Position numbers and translations under genes: made by a program. Below, piece after piece: positions 1 to 7,034 of a stretch of DNA of 29,440 nucleotides. The notes under the pieces are model-generated. The model worked only from the letters and a program-made list of their open reading frames with translations. It was not told the origin of the DNA and ran no database searches. Position 1 is the stretch's first letter, and each line of letters starts with the position of its first letter. Origin of the DNA: DATESZ01 sp035283845 (lineage in GTDB: Bacteria; Desulfobacterota; Syntrophia; Syntrophales; JACQWR01); assembly GCA_035283845.1 (NCBI GenBank), contig DATESZ010000130.1:1-29440 (forward strand), given 5' to 3'.

Positions 1-66
1 CCCCCCCCCCCCTCCCTCCCCCGTCGAGGGGGAGGGATTACAGGGAGGGGGGTAGTTTCATATAAA
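1..66 (+). repeat. G/C-rich palindromic repeat, copy A, in the flaG leader
   Basis: A C-rich arm (14-22), loop GTCGA and a G-rich arm (28-36) form a perfect 9-bp stem. Two further G runs follow (43-45 and 47-52), so 28-52 has four G tracts with loops of 1, 6 and 1 bases, a canonical G-quadruplex pattern. The repeat ends with TTTCATATAAA (56-66), a few bases before the flaG Shine-Dalgarno. Related copies lie at 432-522, 1391-1550 and 15635-15742. The left end is cut by the window edge. Sequence relation and position are seen directly; any regulatory function is inference. Confidence 0.75.
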
Positions 67-85
67 GCATCAGGAGGTTAGAAAA

Positions 86-427
86 ATGAATATCAGCAAT
101 GTAAGCGTGAGCGGCGCAATGACAAGCGCTCCGGTAGCCGCGGCAAGGCATGCCCCTCCCCCGCCCGCACAGGGTCAGGTGGCACAGGCTGCTGAGGTCA
201 GCAGTGTACAATTAAAGCAGATGGTCGCTGAAATGCAGAACCAGATCAACAGGATGAATGTCAGCCTGCAGTTCACCACGTATGGAGATAGCGGTGAAAA
301 CATAGCCGTTGTCGTTGCGGACAAGGGAACGGGTGAGGTGATTCGTGAAATTCCGTCGAAAGAGATCCAGCAGCTTTATGCCAAGATGAATGAACTGTCT
401 GGGATGATCCTAAGCGGGAAGGCATAA
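86..427 (+). CDS. flaG: FlaG family flagellar protein
   Basis: A 113-residue protein. Residues 1-40 are low-complexity and Ala/Pro-rich. The C-terminal two thirds match the FlaG domain: an amphipathic helix (VAEMQNQINRMNVSLQF), a short beta region ending in GEVIREIPSKE, and a final helix reaching the stop. FlaG proteins are small and usually sit next to flagellin or filament-cap genes; in several bacteria they affect filament length, but the mechanism is unclear. The start is supported by AGGAGG at 72-77, eight bases before the ATG. It is the only plus-strand gene here and converges on fliW. Flagellin and fliD may lie to the left, outside the window. Confidence 0.9.
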   Translation: MNISNVSVSGAMTSAPVAAARHAPPPPAQGQVAQAAEVSSVQLKQMVAEMQNQINRMNVSLQFTTYGDSGENIAVVVADKGTGEVIREIPSKEIQQLYAKMNELSGMILSGKA

Positions 428-431
428 TAAC

Positions 432-522
432 ACTCATGCTCGAAGCGGGCTCGAAGCGGGCACAACGAAAGATGAAAACCACCCCCACCCCTCCCTCCCC
501 CGTCGAGGGGGAGGAATACAGG
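432..522 (+). repeat. G/C-rich palindromic repeat, copy B, between convergent flaG and fliW
   Basis: Starts with a doubled CTCGAAGCGGG, continues with CGGGCACAACGAAAGATGAAAA-like sequence shared with copies C and D, and ends in a C-rich/G-rich stem (494-501 with 507-514, loop GTCGA). Unlike copy A it lacks the last G tracts and the TTCATATAAA box, and no plus-strand gene follows. Lying between two convergent genes, it could act as a two-way transcription stop, although there is no clean T run. The bases from about 523 to 603 show nothing further. Confidence 0.7.
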
Positions 523-603
523 TCCGGAAATTCCAATTCCCCTTCTTCCCAAAGGAATGGATCGGCATTCTCTATAATCGCCCCGTTTAACCTCTTTTTT
601 GCC

Positions 604-1077
604 TCATAGTGCAGAGGCATTGCAATCTCTATTCTCCTGTTTCCCCGAAGAATTTGAAGTTGTCAGATAATACTGGACAGCATAGTCAGGATCCTCAAGG
701 ACGATTTGTTTGGCCACTCTTTTTCTGCCATTGATCACGATCGGCGCCCTTAAATTTACCGAAACCTTAAAAGGATTGGAACGAATCGTCACGATCGCCA
801 TTAAAACCACATCCTCAACCGATTCGATTTCAAGCAGCGCCACATCATCATCGCCGATTTCCGGATAATAATCAGTTGCTACAATTTGGGGATCGATGAT
901 CACAAAGGCAGTCGCACCGTCATCAACAGATTGGAACCACAAAAAAGGGGTTTTTTCATCCTGCCTGTGCAAAATATATTTGTCTAAATGTTCGAATCCG
1001 AGGATCCCTCCTCGCATATCTATGATCCTGGATTCCTCCGCTTCAATTTCTCCAAAACGGGTTGTTATAATCTTCAC
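604..1077 (-). CDS. fliW: Flagellar assembly factor FliW
   Basis: A 157-residue FliW-family protein. FliW binds CsrA and removes it from flagellin mRNA; it also binds flagellin, so translation tracks how much flagellin is still in the cell. Family features seen here are the N-terminal FGEIEAEESRIIDMRGGILGFE, the central PFLWFQSVDD and FVIIDP, and the conserved APIVIN followed by a C-terminal VLEDPDYAVQYYL. The start is GTG at 1077, chosen because GAGGAGG lies eight bases upstream. The gene directly follows csrA, the usual FliW partner, and is the last gene of the flgN-flgK-flgL-csrA-fliW run. The last dozen or so residues look unconserved. Confidence 0.95.
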   Translation of the reverse strand: MKIITTRFGEIEAEESRIIDMRGGILGFEHLDKYILHRQDEKTPFLWFQSVDDGATAFVIIDPQIVATDYYPEIGDDDVALLEIESVEDVVLMAIVTIRSNPFKVSVNLRAPIVINGRKRVAKQIVLEDPDYAVQYYLTTSNSSGKQENRDCNASAL

Positions 1078-1129
1078 GTTACCATCCTCCTCAAATCTTG
1101 ATACATTCGCAAAAAAATGAATTGCTTCT

Positions 1130-1378
1130 CTAATCAGGTATTAATTTATTTAATTCATCCCAGATGTTTGGCAGATGCTCTTTTCCGATCACCGCCAGTT
1201 TTGCCGCCTGAATATTCTGCTCCTTAATGAGATTAAATATTTCTTCACGGTGGATGGTAGTATGGAGCGGAGCCTCGATGCCAATTTTTATCTGTTTCCC
1301 TTTCGATTCCAGCAGCGTTATTGTGATATCATTACCAATCTTAATTGATTCTCCCAACTTCCGTGTCAGGATCAGCAT
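1130..1378 (-). CDS. csrA: Carbon storage regulator CsrA
   Basis: An 82-residue RNA-binding translational regulator that binds GGA motifs in mRNA leaders. The N-terminal MLILTRKLGESIKIG and the HREEI segment are diagnostic; Arg44, the main RNA contact in the family, is present. The protein is about 20 residues longer than the enterobacterial form. That C-terminal extension is typical of CsrA proteins that work with FliW, which binds this region. A Shine-Dalgarno GAGG lies 8 bases before the ATG. The leader itself contains AGGA and TGGA, so self-binding is possible, and it holds repeat copy C. Flagellin mRNA is the likely target, but flagellin is outside the window. Confidence 0.97.
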   Translation of the reverse strand: MLILTRKLGESIKIGNDITITLLESKGKQIKIGIEAPLHTTIHREEIFNLIKEQNIQAAKLAVIGKEHLPNIWDELNKLIPD

Positions 1379-1390
1379 TATTCCATCCTC

Positions 1391-1550
1391 TGTTTATATG
1401 AACTTACCCCCCCCCCTTCCCCCTCCCTCAAGGGGAGGGGGTGAGCGGGGGTGAAAATACCTACCTGTATCCCTCCCCCTCGACGGGGGAGGGAGGGGCG
1501 GGGGGGGTTTTCATCCTTCGTTGTGCCCGCGTCGGGCATGGTGGTTATTT
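1391..1550 (-). repeat. G/C-rich palindromic repeat, copy C, in the csrA leader
   Basis: On the minus strand this element reads from the shared CGGGCACAACGAAGGATGAAAA half, through a C-rich/G-rich stem with loop GTCGA, then a second stem-like block (CCCCTCCCC TTGA GGGAGGGG), and ends with a run of ten G, then TAAGTTCATATAAA just before the csrA Shine-Dalgarno. Compared with copies A and D it carries an extra palindrome between the third and fourth G tracts, as if nested. The flgL-csrA gap contains nothing else recognisable. A G-quadruplex in the transcript is possible because of the run of ten G. Confidence 0.7.
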
Positions 1551-1619
1551 GAGTATTTCAGGTCAGGTCAGCGCGCCGAAACCGCGAGCGGAGCCGGCCG
1601 GGGTAATCCGACAATCATC

Positions 1620-2822
1620 TCATTTTATAAAATCCAGTATTGTATTGCTGCCTATTTTCGATGCTGTGACGTAGGTAGCCTTCAGAGCAATCTCCTTCAT
1701 GGCAAGACTGGTCGCTAATCCGGCAACATCCGCATCTTCCGTGTTTGACGTTAATTCAACCAGTTTCTGGCTGAAATCCTGCAGATTGTTTTTGGCAAGC
1801 TCAAGTCTGTTCATCGTGGTGCCGACTTTCGATACATAAAAATTGGCTTGCTCTCGAGCATCTTTAAGTCTATCGACCTGTGCCAGAATGCCCTGCTGGT
1901 CATTGTTCGCCAAAGCCGTCTTCAGTTCGTCCAATGATTCAAATATGTCCGTCCCTGCCCCGTTACTGCCTGTGAATACGGCCTCTCCCGTCACATTGTA
2001 AGCGACGGAGGCGCCTCTACCGATATCAAGGATTAAATCGTCGTTATTGCCGTTATAATACCCCCCCCCATAGGCATGAACGTGAAACAAATCTTCTGCC
2101 GCCAGATGATTGGTTCCGTTGTCGTTGAAAGTTAGAGAGATGCCGTCGGACAGGGTAACGGTTCCCGTGTTCAGGTCATCCAGTTCGGCGCCCCATGTCT
2201 TGCCCCCGTCAGAAGAGACCTGATAGGTCGCATCGTTTAATATTCCGCCGGTTACGATCTTCAATGCATAGGTTTTATTCGTTGTTCCCGTATAGGATCC
2301 GCCTGCCGCCACCGTTCCGTCAAAACTGTTTGCCGATGCGGATGTGGGAACATCAATTCTTGCCGGCTGGGATGTGGAGGAAAAGGGGTCAATGTCCATT
2401 CTGGAGCCGGCAAACAAATATCTGCCCGCATACTTTGAGTTAGCAAGGGAAAGCATTTCTTCCTTGAGTTGTTGAACACTTTCTGCCGCGACACGCCGTG
2501 ATTCCGCCGAGACGGTAGCCGTCCCCTGCCCGACAGCCAGTTCCGTCGCCTTTGTCAAGAGGTCCCCCACAATGGAGAGTTTCGATTCCGTCGAGCTCAG
2601 CCATCCGCTGGTGTTGTCGATATTCCGCTGATACTGATCTATGGAAGCCCCGGCCTGCCGGAAATCCAACAGCATGGTCATGCCTAAGGGATCGTCGGAA
2701 ATCCTGTTTATCCTTTTCTGGCTCGCCATTTTTTCCAGTATGCTGTTGTATTGGTTCTGTACATTAAACATGGAAGAAACGCTGGTACTGTATTTCATGT
2801 TTTCCGTGATTCGCATTGCCAT
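1620..2822 (-). CDS. flgL: Flagellar hook-filament junction protein FlgL
   Basis: A 400-residue hook-associated protein 3, which joins hook to filament together with FlgK. The N-terminal flagellin-like coiled-coil region (KMASQKRINRISDDPLGM) and the C-terminal helical region (LELAKNNLQDFSQKL, then a segment ending in ATYVTASKIGSNTILDFIK) form the conserved D0/D1 halves. The middle, roughly residues 140-290, is a variable Gly/Thr/Ser-rich surface domain. The protein is longer than the enterobacterial one (about 317 residues), with the extra length in that domain. AAGGAG six bases upstream supports the start. It lies 15 bases after flgK. Confidence 0.96.
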   Translation of the reverse strand: MAMRITENMKYSTSVSSMFNVQNQYNSILEKMASQKRINRISDDPLGMTMLLDFRQAGASIDQYQRNIDNTSGWLSSTESKLSIVGDLLTKATELAVGQGTATVSAESRRVAAESVQQLKEEMLSLANSKYAGRYLFAGSRMDIDPFSSTSQPARIDVPTSASANSFDGTVAAGGSYTGTTNKTYALKIVTGGILNDATYQVSSDGGKTWGAELDDLNTGTVTLSDGISLTFNDNGTNHLAAEDLFHVHAYGGGYYNGNNDDLILDIGRGASVAYNVTGEAVFTGSNGAGTDIFESLDELKTALANNDQQGILAQVDRLKDAREQANFYVSKVGTTMNRLELAKNNLQDFSQKLVELTSNTEDADVAGLATSLAMKEIALKATYVTASKIGSNTILDFIK

Positions 2823-2837
2823 GGTAAACTCCTTAAA

Positions 2838-4223
2838 CTACCTGCCCAACTGCATCAGGGTAGTCAGCATCTCATTGACCGTACTTACCAGTTTCCCTGC
2901 GGCATTGTATGCCATTTGATACTTGATCAGTTCCATCATCTCCTCATCGAGAGACACGCCCGATACGGATTCTCTCCTGTCGGTCAACTGTTTCATCACG
3001 GATGTGCGGTACTCCATATTGCTCTTTGCGTCGGCTACATCCCGTCCAATCTGGCCGACAAGAGAGGAATAATAATCATTAAGGGTGGCCGAACCTCCGC
3101 TCATAACTAATTCATCACGAATTGCTCCGATGATGCGGGCGTTTTCACCATCGCCGTTCAACGTCGCCGATATGGCAATTTTATTGATGTCGGAAACAAC
3201 AGCGTCGCTTACGCTAAAACTCCCCGCATCCGTTGCCGGCACAAAAAAATCGCCGCCGGCATTGCCGTATGCGTCATACCCCAGCCTGTGGATGGCATTA
3301 ACCTCAGAGGTAAGCGTCGCGGCAAAGGCATCAAGTTTCTCCCTGTATCCGGGCACAATTGTATCGCCTAACTCCAACAGCGCCGCAAGCTTACCGCCCT
3401 TTCCTTTGACAATCGCGCTTTTAAGACTCTCGCTGGTATTATCTGCATACACTATATCACTAACTGCATTGGCTCCATTCATCTCTACAGCAAGCGGCCG
3501 GACTTTATCATTACTAATTAAAGATCGGCCATCGGCAAGAAAAACATTTATGGCGCCTATCCCATCCTCCAAATAGTTTATGTCCAGCAGGCCGCTTAAT
3601 TTCTTTAACAGTTCCATCCGGTTATCTTTATGGATGTTGGCTTCACCTCTGTCGTTAGCGTAACTCGTTATTTTGCTATTCAAATCGGCTATTTCCGAGA
3701 GATAATTATTTATCTCTGCAACCATGCCGTTAATCTGGTCGCCCGCATCTCCCACTACCTGCGTAAGATCACTGTCTATCCGGCGGAAAGTGGAAGTGAG
3801 GTTTTCGGCGGCAGCCAGCAGTGAATTTCTTGCCGCCTGTCCTTGAGGATTTGCCGACAGCTCTCCCCAGGCGTTCCAGAATTTATTCAACAGATCGCTC
3901 GGCCCCCCTGTCCCTTCCCCGACAATACCCTCAATCCTTCCCATGAAGTCACTTTTAGCCTCGCCGTATCCAAGCGCCTGGGCCTGCTTAACTACCTGAT
4001 TCTCCAAATACTCATCATAGATTCTCTCAATCTTGGCCACATTCACATCGACCTGGGCGCGGTTTGATCCCAGATCAACAGAATACACGGATTGAATAAC
4101 GGGTCTTTGCCGCGAATATCCCGGTGTATTCACATTCGCGATATTTGAGCCGGCCAAATCTATGGCCAACTGATAAGTCAGCAAACTGTTCGTGGCCGTA
4201 TTTAATATACCGTTGATAGACAC
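2838..4223 (-). CDS. flgK: Flagellar hook-associated protein FlgK
   Basis: A 461-residue hook-associated protein 1, the first junction protein at the hook tip. The rod/hook-type N-terminal motif SNIANVNTPGYSRQ is at residues 26-39. The C-terminal helix includes SLDEEMMELIKYQMAYNAAGKLV and ends in LTTLMQL, as in the family. It is shorter than the enterobacterial protein (about 547), with the loss in the variable middle. The start is GTG at 4223 with AAGGG seven bases upstream; an ATG just before it is out of frame. The gene starts four bases after the flgN stop, so the chaperone is followed at once by its client. Confidence 0.97.
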   Translation of the reverse strand: MSINGILNTATNSLLTYQLAIDLAGSNIANVNTPGYSRQRPVIQSVYSVDLGSNRAQVDVNVAKIERIYDEYLENQVVKQAQALGYGEAKSDFMGRIEGIVGEGTGGPSDLLNKFWNAWGELSANPQGQAARNSLLAAAENLTSTFRRIDSDLTQVVGDAGDQINGMVAEINNYLSEIADLNSKITSYANDRGEANIHKDNRMELLKKLSGLLDINYLEDGIGAINVFLADGRSLISNDKVRPLAVEMNGANAVSDIVYADNTSESLKSAIVKGKGGKLAALLELGDTIVPGYREKLDAFAATLTSEVNAIHRLGYDAYGNAGGDFFVPATDAGSFSVSDAVVSDINKIAISATLNGDGENARIIGAIRDELVMSGGSATLNDYYSSLVGQIGRDVADAKSNMEYRTSVMKQLTDRRESVSGVSLDEEMMELIKYQMAYNAAGKLVSTVNEMLTTLMQLGR

Positions 4224-4227
4224 TTCA

Positions 4228-4770
4228 TCACCCTTCCCTGTTGATTACCCTGCCGTGCAAACCGCCTGACTTGAGCCGCCCCATGCCCCCGTAGTCGGCG
4301 CCGGTAGACAAGAGATTGTTGACAAAATCCATGGAACTCCTCACATAGGAAAGAGAAAAATCAAGCAAGCCCTTGTTCTTTTCATTCGCTTCGTTTATCG
4401 CCTGGATGAGGGGAAAAAGAATCTTTCGCTGTGACTCAAATTCCGCTGTTCGACTTTTATTGCCATAAGAAGAAAGGATGGTAAAATTGATTTCTTTTTC
4501 TTCTCTGCCAAGGAACCGGGCAATCTTTTTCACGATATTCGAACGAGCCTCCTCCAGCATCCTGGCCTTTAATATACATGTATCCTTTTTAGTATTGCTG
4601 TAATAAAGAAGATCAAGAGAAGGATGCATCAGGGCATCAAATTCTTTGGTAATGATAAACTGCATTTCCTTGTAAACTTCCACCTCTTTTTTAATTACAG
4701 ACAACAAAGAATCCAAAAGACCGTCAAAGTCTGCTTCTTTTTTATAACCTATTTCATGGCTAATATCCAA
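4228..4770 (-). CDS. flgN: FlgN-like export chaperone
   Basis: A 180-residue, mostly helical and charged protein directly upstream of flgK. In the FlgN family this cytoplasmic chaperone binds the C-termini of FlgK and FlgL before export. Sequence identity in the family is low, so the call rests on size, helical character, the N-terminal LLDSLLSVIKKEVEVYKEM segment, the C-terminal INEANEKNKGLLDFSLSYV region and position. The start is TTG at 4770: it has AGGGGAG about nine bases upstream, and the sigma-54-like promoter at 4805-4820 predicts a transcript start near 4794, leaving a leader of about 24 bases. No in-frame ATG occurs near the N-terminus. Confidence 0.82.
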   Translation of the reverse strand: MDISHEIGYKKEADFDGLLDSLLSVIKKEVEVYKEMQFIITKEFDALMHPSLDLLYYSNTKKDTCILKARMLEEARSNIVKKIARFLGREEKEINFTILSSYGNKSRTAEFESQRKILFPLIQAINEANEKNKGLLDFSLSYVRSSMDFVNNLLSTGADYGGMGRLKSGGLHGRVINREG

Positions 4771-4804
4771 TATATCGCGCTCCCCTTTTTTACCTTAGTT
4801 CAAT

Positions 4805-4820
4805 TGCAAGTCTCATGCCA
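4805..4820 (-). promoter_or_regulatory. Sigma-54-like promoter of flgN-flgK-flgL-csrA-fliW
   Basis: The minus strand reads TGGCATGAGACTTGCA, matching the -24/-12 consensus TGGCACG-N4-TTGCA with one substitution and exact spacing. The -12 GC is at 4806-4807, so transcription should start near 4794, just before the flgN ribosome binding site. Sigma-54 promoters need an AAA+ activator; none is encoded in the window. Confidence 0.85.
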
Positions 4821-4867
4821 TAAAATAATCACCTCAATTGACGGCGCCGCAAGTAGATAGAAGCAGA

Positions 4868-4933
4868 TAGGCTTTTAGGCTGTAGGCTCTAGGCTTTTAG
4901 TAACCGCATAGTCTAAAATCCTACAGCCTACAG
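4868..4933. repeat. Imperfect 21-base inverted repeat
   Basis: Bases 4880-4900 and 4913-4933 are reverse complements at 19 of 21 positions, with a 12-base loop. The left arm also repeats TAGGCTTTTAG (4868-4878 and 4890-4900, 22 bases apart). It lies downstream of flgM and upstream of the flgN promoter. It could be a transcription stop for flgM or a mobile palindrome; there is no clear T run on the minus strand after the stem. Confidence 0.6.
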
Positions 4934-4970
4934 TCTCTCTACCTGAGCAGTTAAGATAGGAATAGTAAAC

Positions 4971-5006
4971 GGGGGGAAATTTTGTCTTTAAGGGGGGAAG
5001 TTTTTT
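4971..5006 (+). promoter_or_regulatory. Paired GGGGGGAA(A/G)TTTT motifs, possible activator site
   Basis: Two copies of GGGGGGAA(A/G)TTTT start at 4971 and 4992, 21 bases apart (two helical turns). They lie 165-200 bases upstream of the -12 element of the flgN sigma-54-like promoter, a usual distance for an enhancer-type activator site. A third copy is at 10236-10250, upstream of the flgF promoter. The remaining bases up to 5120 hold no gene that I can see. The motif is seen; its function is inference. Confidence 0.4.
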
Positions 5007-5120
5007 CCTCATGGCCTACTCTATTTTAAGGAGCGCCACATATTTCCGGGATCATGGGCAATAATGAATCCGCGGGGGAAAAATCTTTGTAAAGTCACGG
5101 CATGACGAGTAAATACAGGA

Positions 5121-5426
5121 TCAGGCAAAGATGTCAATAATCCCTTCACCCATCATCTTTTCGGCAATCGCGGCGCTTTTTATATTATAGGCCCCTTCTT
5201 CAATCAGGGACTTCAATTCTTGAACTTTTTCTTCTCTGATTTCCGGAAGCTTGGCCACAGCACTCTTAATCTGCTGTATATCCACCGCCTTGGCGGAAAG
5301 AGTAACCTTCTCCTCCGGCAAAAATGTCCCGTTAGCCTGCTTGTCAACGGCCTGGCCGACATTTTCATTCCCTTGGCGCTGCGGAATCATTTGGGTGGAC
5401 ATGTCTTTGATGTCGCCAATTTTCAT
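5121..5426 (-). CDS. flgM: Anti-sigma-28 factor FlgM
   Basis: A 101-residue protein that binds FliA (sigma-28) and is exported through the completed hook, releasing the sigma factor. The C-terminal half carries the family pattern: VTLSAKAVDIQQIKSAV, then LPEIREEKVQELKSLIEEG and AYNIKSAAIAEKMM. The N-terminal half is polar and probably disordered, as expected for an export substrate. GAGGAGG lies upstream of the ATG. It follows flgJ by 57 bases, and a sigma-28-like promoter overlaps that gap, so it can be read both from the flgF operon and by its own target sigma factor. Confidence 0.94.
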   Translation of the reverse strand: MKIGDIKDMSTQMIPQRQGNENVGQAVDKQANGTFLPEEKVTLSAKAVDIQQIKSAVAKLPEIREEKVQELKSLIEEGAYNIKSAAIAEKMMGEGIIDIFA

Positions 5427-5458
5427 GTCTCTTTTGCCTCCTCTTAAGATTTAATCTA

Positions 5459-5486
5459 TTATCGACAGATTGGAGAGAAAACTTTA
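5459..5486 (-). promoter_or_regulatory. Sigma-28 (FliA)-like promoter of flgM
   Basis: The minus strand has TAAAGTTT (5479-5486), a 12-base spacer and GTCGATAA (5459-5466). The FliA consensus is TAAAGTTT-N11-GCCGATAA, so the -35 is perfect, the -10 has one mismatch and the spacer is one base longer. The -35 overlaps the flgJ stop codon. Expected transcript start is near 5452, about 25 bases before the flgM ATG. Confidence 0.75.
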
Positions 5487-5834
5487 ATAGTTTTGTGGTT
5501 TCAGGTTCACATTCTTTGTCAGTTGGTTGAAAAGCACCTTCTGAATCCCCAGGCCGCCTTTGCCTGCCAGTTCTTCGGCCAGCTTTTGATCCATTATCAT
5601 TTCATAGGTATCCTTGCCGCTAATCTTGTTTAAGAGACCGCTATCAGGGACAGTTTTGCGCATCGTCTTGACCATCTGATAGATAAGAAGAGACTCGAAA
5701 TCGGCGCAGGCCTTCCTGAGCTTTTTTTCTTTATCAGATTTTTCCCTCGCAGTCACATCAGAATTACGGTCCAGGCCTCTCTCGGGCGATAAATTCGACC
5801 CTACAGGATATATACCTTTATCATCCATTATCAT
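5484..5834 (-). CDS. flgJ: Rod-binding/rod-cap protein FlgJ, N-terminal domain only
   Basis: A 116-residue protein matching the N-terminal rod-binding domain of FlgJ: KKLRKACADFESLLIYQMVKTMRKT, then ISGKDTYEMIMDQKLAEELAGKGGLGI. This domain caps the growing rod in the periplasm. The muramidase domain that makes up the C-terminal half of enterobacterial FlgJ is absent, as is common outside the gamma- and betaproteobacteria; another enzyme must open the cell wall. AAGGGG lies just before the ATG at 5834; a second in-frame ATG at 5828 has longer spacing and is possible. It follows flgI by 7 bases. Confidence 0.92.
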   Translation of the reverse strand: MIMDDKGIYPVGSNLSPERGLDRNSDVTAREKSDKEKKLRKACADFESLLIYQMVKTMRKTVPDSGLLNKISGKDTYEMIMDQKLAEELAGKGGLGIQKVLFNQLTKNVNLKPQNY

Positions 5835-5841
5835 ATGCCCC

Positions 5842-7011
5842 TTAAATAATCCTCAAATCAGCTTGCAGGGCTCCCGCTGCTTTTAATGTCTGTATGATAC
5901 TGATTAGATCACGGGGGCTAACACCTATAGCGTTTAAGGCCTTTACCACGTCTTGAATAGTAACTCCCTGTGGAACAACTAAGATTTTGTTTTTTTCTTC
6001 TGTCGCAGTCGCGCTTTTTTCCGTTGTTACCACCGTCTGTCCCCCGGGGGCAATAATGACATTCTCTTCCTTGCCAGCGACGGGAGCGCCTCCCCTCTGA
6101 GAAGGGGCTAAGGGCAAAGGTTGCGAGACCTTCTTCTCTTCTTTGATCTGGATGCTGAGGTTGCCGTGGGCGACCGCTACGGTGGAAATTCTTACGTTTT
6201 CCCCCATCACCACAGTGCCTGTCTTTTCGTTCAGAACTACCACGGCCTGGGAATCTACTGGTATATCCATATTTTCAATAGCATAGATAACCTCAAATAC
6301 ATTCCTCTGGGGGTCCTCAGGCAATCTTACAGCAACGGACGATGAATCAATCTGTCTCGCCTCTATACCTTTTGCCAAATTATTGATGGCTGCCGCCAGA
6401 CGGGTTGCCGTTGTAAAATCCGGTTGCAAAAGATTGATAGTCAATTTTCGACTTTTATCAAACTCGTATTTGATCTCCCGTTCTACCAAAGCTCCATTTG
6501 AGATCCGAGCTACATTCGGATGATTCTTGACGGCGCCCCCACCACCGGCGCCGCCGGCGACAAATCCCCCCAGCACAATGGCGCCCTGAGCCACGGCATA
6601 AACCTCTCCGTCGGTGCCGCGCAGCGGGGTCATAACCAGGGTGCCCCCCTGGAGACTTTTGGCGTCGCCGATTGAAGAGACGATAACGTCAAGTTTGGTT
6701 CCCACCTTGGCAAAAGGGGGCAATAAAGCCGTTACTGTAACGGCGGCAGCATTGTCCGATTTCAGCGTCTTTTCCTTCATCCCCAGTCCCTGCCGGCTCA
6801 AAAGGTTGGCCAGAGTCTCTTTGGTGAAACCATTCTTTACATCGTCGCCTGTACCTGCCAGACCTACAACCAGACCATAGCCGACCAACTGGTTATCCCT
6901 CACCCCGCTGATTCCCGCAATGTCCTTGACCCGCGCCCCATAAGCATACGTGGAAAGAACGAGGCAAACCGCCATTACCACCCCGCAAAGCGATTTAGTT
7001 CTAATTATCAT
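5842..7011 (-). CDS. flgI: Flagellar P-ring protein FlgI
   Basis: A 389-residue periplasmic P-ring subunit. It begins with a Sec signal peptide (basic MIIRTK then hydrophobic VVMAVCLVLSTYAYG), followed by the family start ARVKDIAGISGVRDNQLVGYGLVVGL and the C-terminal ALNAIGVSPRDLISIIQTLKAAGAL. The ATG at 7011 is preferred over one at 7074: it has GAGGG upstream, gives a proper signal peptide and removes overlap with flgH. Near nt 6050-6125, between VSQP and QTVVT, the protein has about 20 extra residues, part of which (PLPLAPSQRGGAP) is encoded by a small GC-rich palindrome. The order flgA-flgH-flgI-flgJ is conserved in many species. Confidence 0.97.
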   Translation of the reverse strand: MIIRTKSLCGVVMAVCLVLSTYAYGARVKDIAGISGVRDNQLVGYGLVVGLAGTGDDVKNGFTKETLANLLSRQGLGMKEKTLKSDNAAAVTVTALLPPFAKVGTKLDVIVSSIGDAKSLQGGTLVMTPLRGTDGEVYAVAQGAIVLGGFVAGGAGGGGAVKNHPNVARISNGALVEREIKYEFDKSRKLTINLLQPDFTTATRLAAAINNLAKGIEARQIDSSSVAVRLPEDPQRNVFEVIYAIENMDIPVDSQAVVVLNEKTGTVVMGENVRISTVAVAHGNLSIQIKEEKKVSQPLPLAPSQRGGAPVAGKEENVIIAPGGQTVVTTEKSATATEEKNKILVVPQGVTIQDVVKALNAIGVSPRDLISIIQTLKAAGALQADLRII

Positions 7012-7034
7012 GTCATCCCTCTTTAAGGGTTCGC

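Noticed and set aside
439..540. Small plus-strand frame starting MLEAGSKRAQR within repeat copy B
   Set aside because: It is the translation of the palindromic repeat, with no ribosome site; similar pseudo-peptides arise from copies C and D.
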